Below are positions 63,936-64,000 of a stretch of 64,000 nt of DNA, piece by piece. The translations under genes were made by a program, and so were the position numbers. Source of the stretch: Ignavibacteriota bacterium (lineage in GTDB: Bacteria > Bacteroidota > Ignavibacteria > Ignavibacteriales > Melioribacteraceae); the NCBI GenBank assembly GCA_016713565.1, contig JADJOX010000005.1:62001-126000 (forward strand). The letters are read 5' to 3'. The notes below the pieces were generated by a model. That model ran no database searches. It had not been told where the DNA came from and saw only the letters and a program-made list of their open reading frames with translations. The stretch's first letter is position 1; every line of letters begins with the position of its first letter.

Positions 63936-64000
63936 TATTCGGCTTCATGAAAGAACATACTTGCCGGAATTTCTTGCTTTTTCAATCCACCGCCTTCAAT
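63935..64000 (-). CDS. C-terminus of a PA14-like domain protein (partial)
   Basis: The last 21 codons of a gene entering from the right edge, ending IPASMFFHEAE. The pattern GGGLKKQEIPASMFFH closely follows the end of the PA14 domain in the GH92 protein of this window (GPDLKKQLIPDEMLF), so the missing gene is probably another PA14-containing enzyme. Its TAA shares one base with the GH27 ATG (TAATG), so the two are likely translationally coupled. Confidence 0.6.
   Translation of the reverse strand: MEGGGLKKQEIPASMFFHEAE

Noticed and set aside
1..64000. CRISPR arrays, tRNA/rRNA genes, insertion sequences, prophage genes
   Set aside because: No repeat-spacer pattern, no RNA-gene signature and no transposase, integrase or phage motif was seen on either strand.

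Overview
The window looks like chromosomal DNA from a low-GC member of the Bacteroidota/Ignavibacteria side of the tree, most likely an Ignavibacteriales-type bacterium. This is inferred from several T9SS-type C-terminal sorting domains with the NYPNPFNPTT-like motif, a PorV/PorQ-like outer-membrane protein, a TonB-dependent receptor with an N-terminal carboxypeptidase-like domain, Shine-Dalgarno sequences alongside AT-rich Bacteroidota-like promoters, and many secreted glycoside hydrolases. No rRNA, tRNA, CRISPR array, transposase or phage gene was seen. Species cannot be named from sequence alone.

Region 1 (1-6.5 kb): a partial GNAT acetyltransferase, a divergent Nudix-fold/winged-helix regulator (NrtR/AraR-like, with a degenerate Nudix box), and a GH92 alpha-mannosidase plus alkaline phosphatase operon. 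The same palindrome (TATTGTA-N5-TACAATA) lies upstream of the regulator (two copies) and of the GH92 operon (one copy), a simple predicted regulon. A DoxX-like membrane protein follows. Region 2 (6.6-12.5 kb): a heavy-metal RND efflux operon czcC-czcB-czcA headed by a small Cys-rich membrane protein and closed by a clear terminator. Region 3 (13-23.7 kb): a Bcr/CflA-type MFS exporter split by a -1 frameshift at A AAA AAG, a GH2 mannosidase-like enzyme, a beta-propeller/phosphoesterase, a T9SS propeller protein, and a SurA-like chaperone split at an A7 tract.

Region 4 (22.7-35.3 kb): a secretion/surface block on the minus strand, comprising a purple-acid-phosphatase-like metallophosphoesterase and a three-module LamG protein (both T9SS cargo and sharing one LamG module type), a TonB-dependent receptor, a very large T9SS protein with calcium-loop-like repeats, and a PorV-like protein. 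Region 5 (35.3-42.2 kb): an RpiR/SIS regulator and a tightly packed plus-strand operon (aldehyde dehydrogenase, iron alcohol dehydrogenase, HAD hydrolase, class I glutamine amidotransferase, organophosphate-antiporter-type MFS) that matches no pathway I recognise. It is the best candidate here for an undescribed catabolic system. Region 6 (42.2-45.6 kb): de novo NAD operon nadB-nadC-nadA.

Region 7 (45.7-64 kb): a rhamnogalacturonan/galactan-type degradation cluster on the minus strand (GH27, GalM, GH2 beta-galactosidase, GH105, GH106, GH28, GH29, and the tail of a PA14 protein). Two plus-strand chemoreceptors are inserted between its members, one of them with a c-type haem motif in its sensor domain. 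The cluster suggests a cell that senses, swims toward and dismantles plant cell-wall or algal polysaccharide. No SusC/SusD pair or polysaccharide lyase is visible in it.
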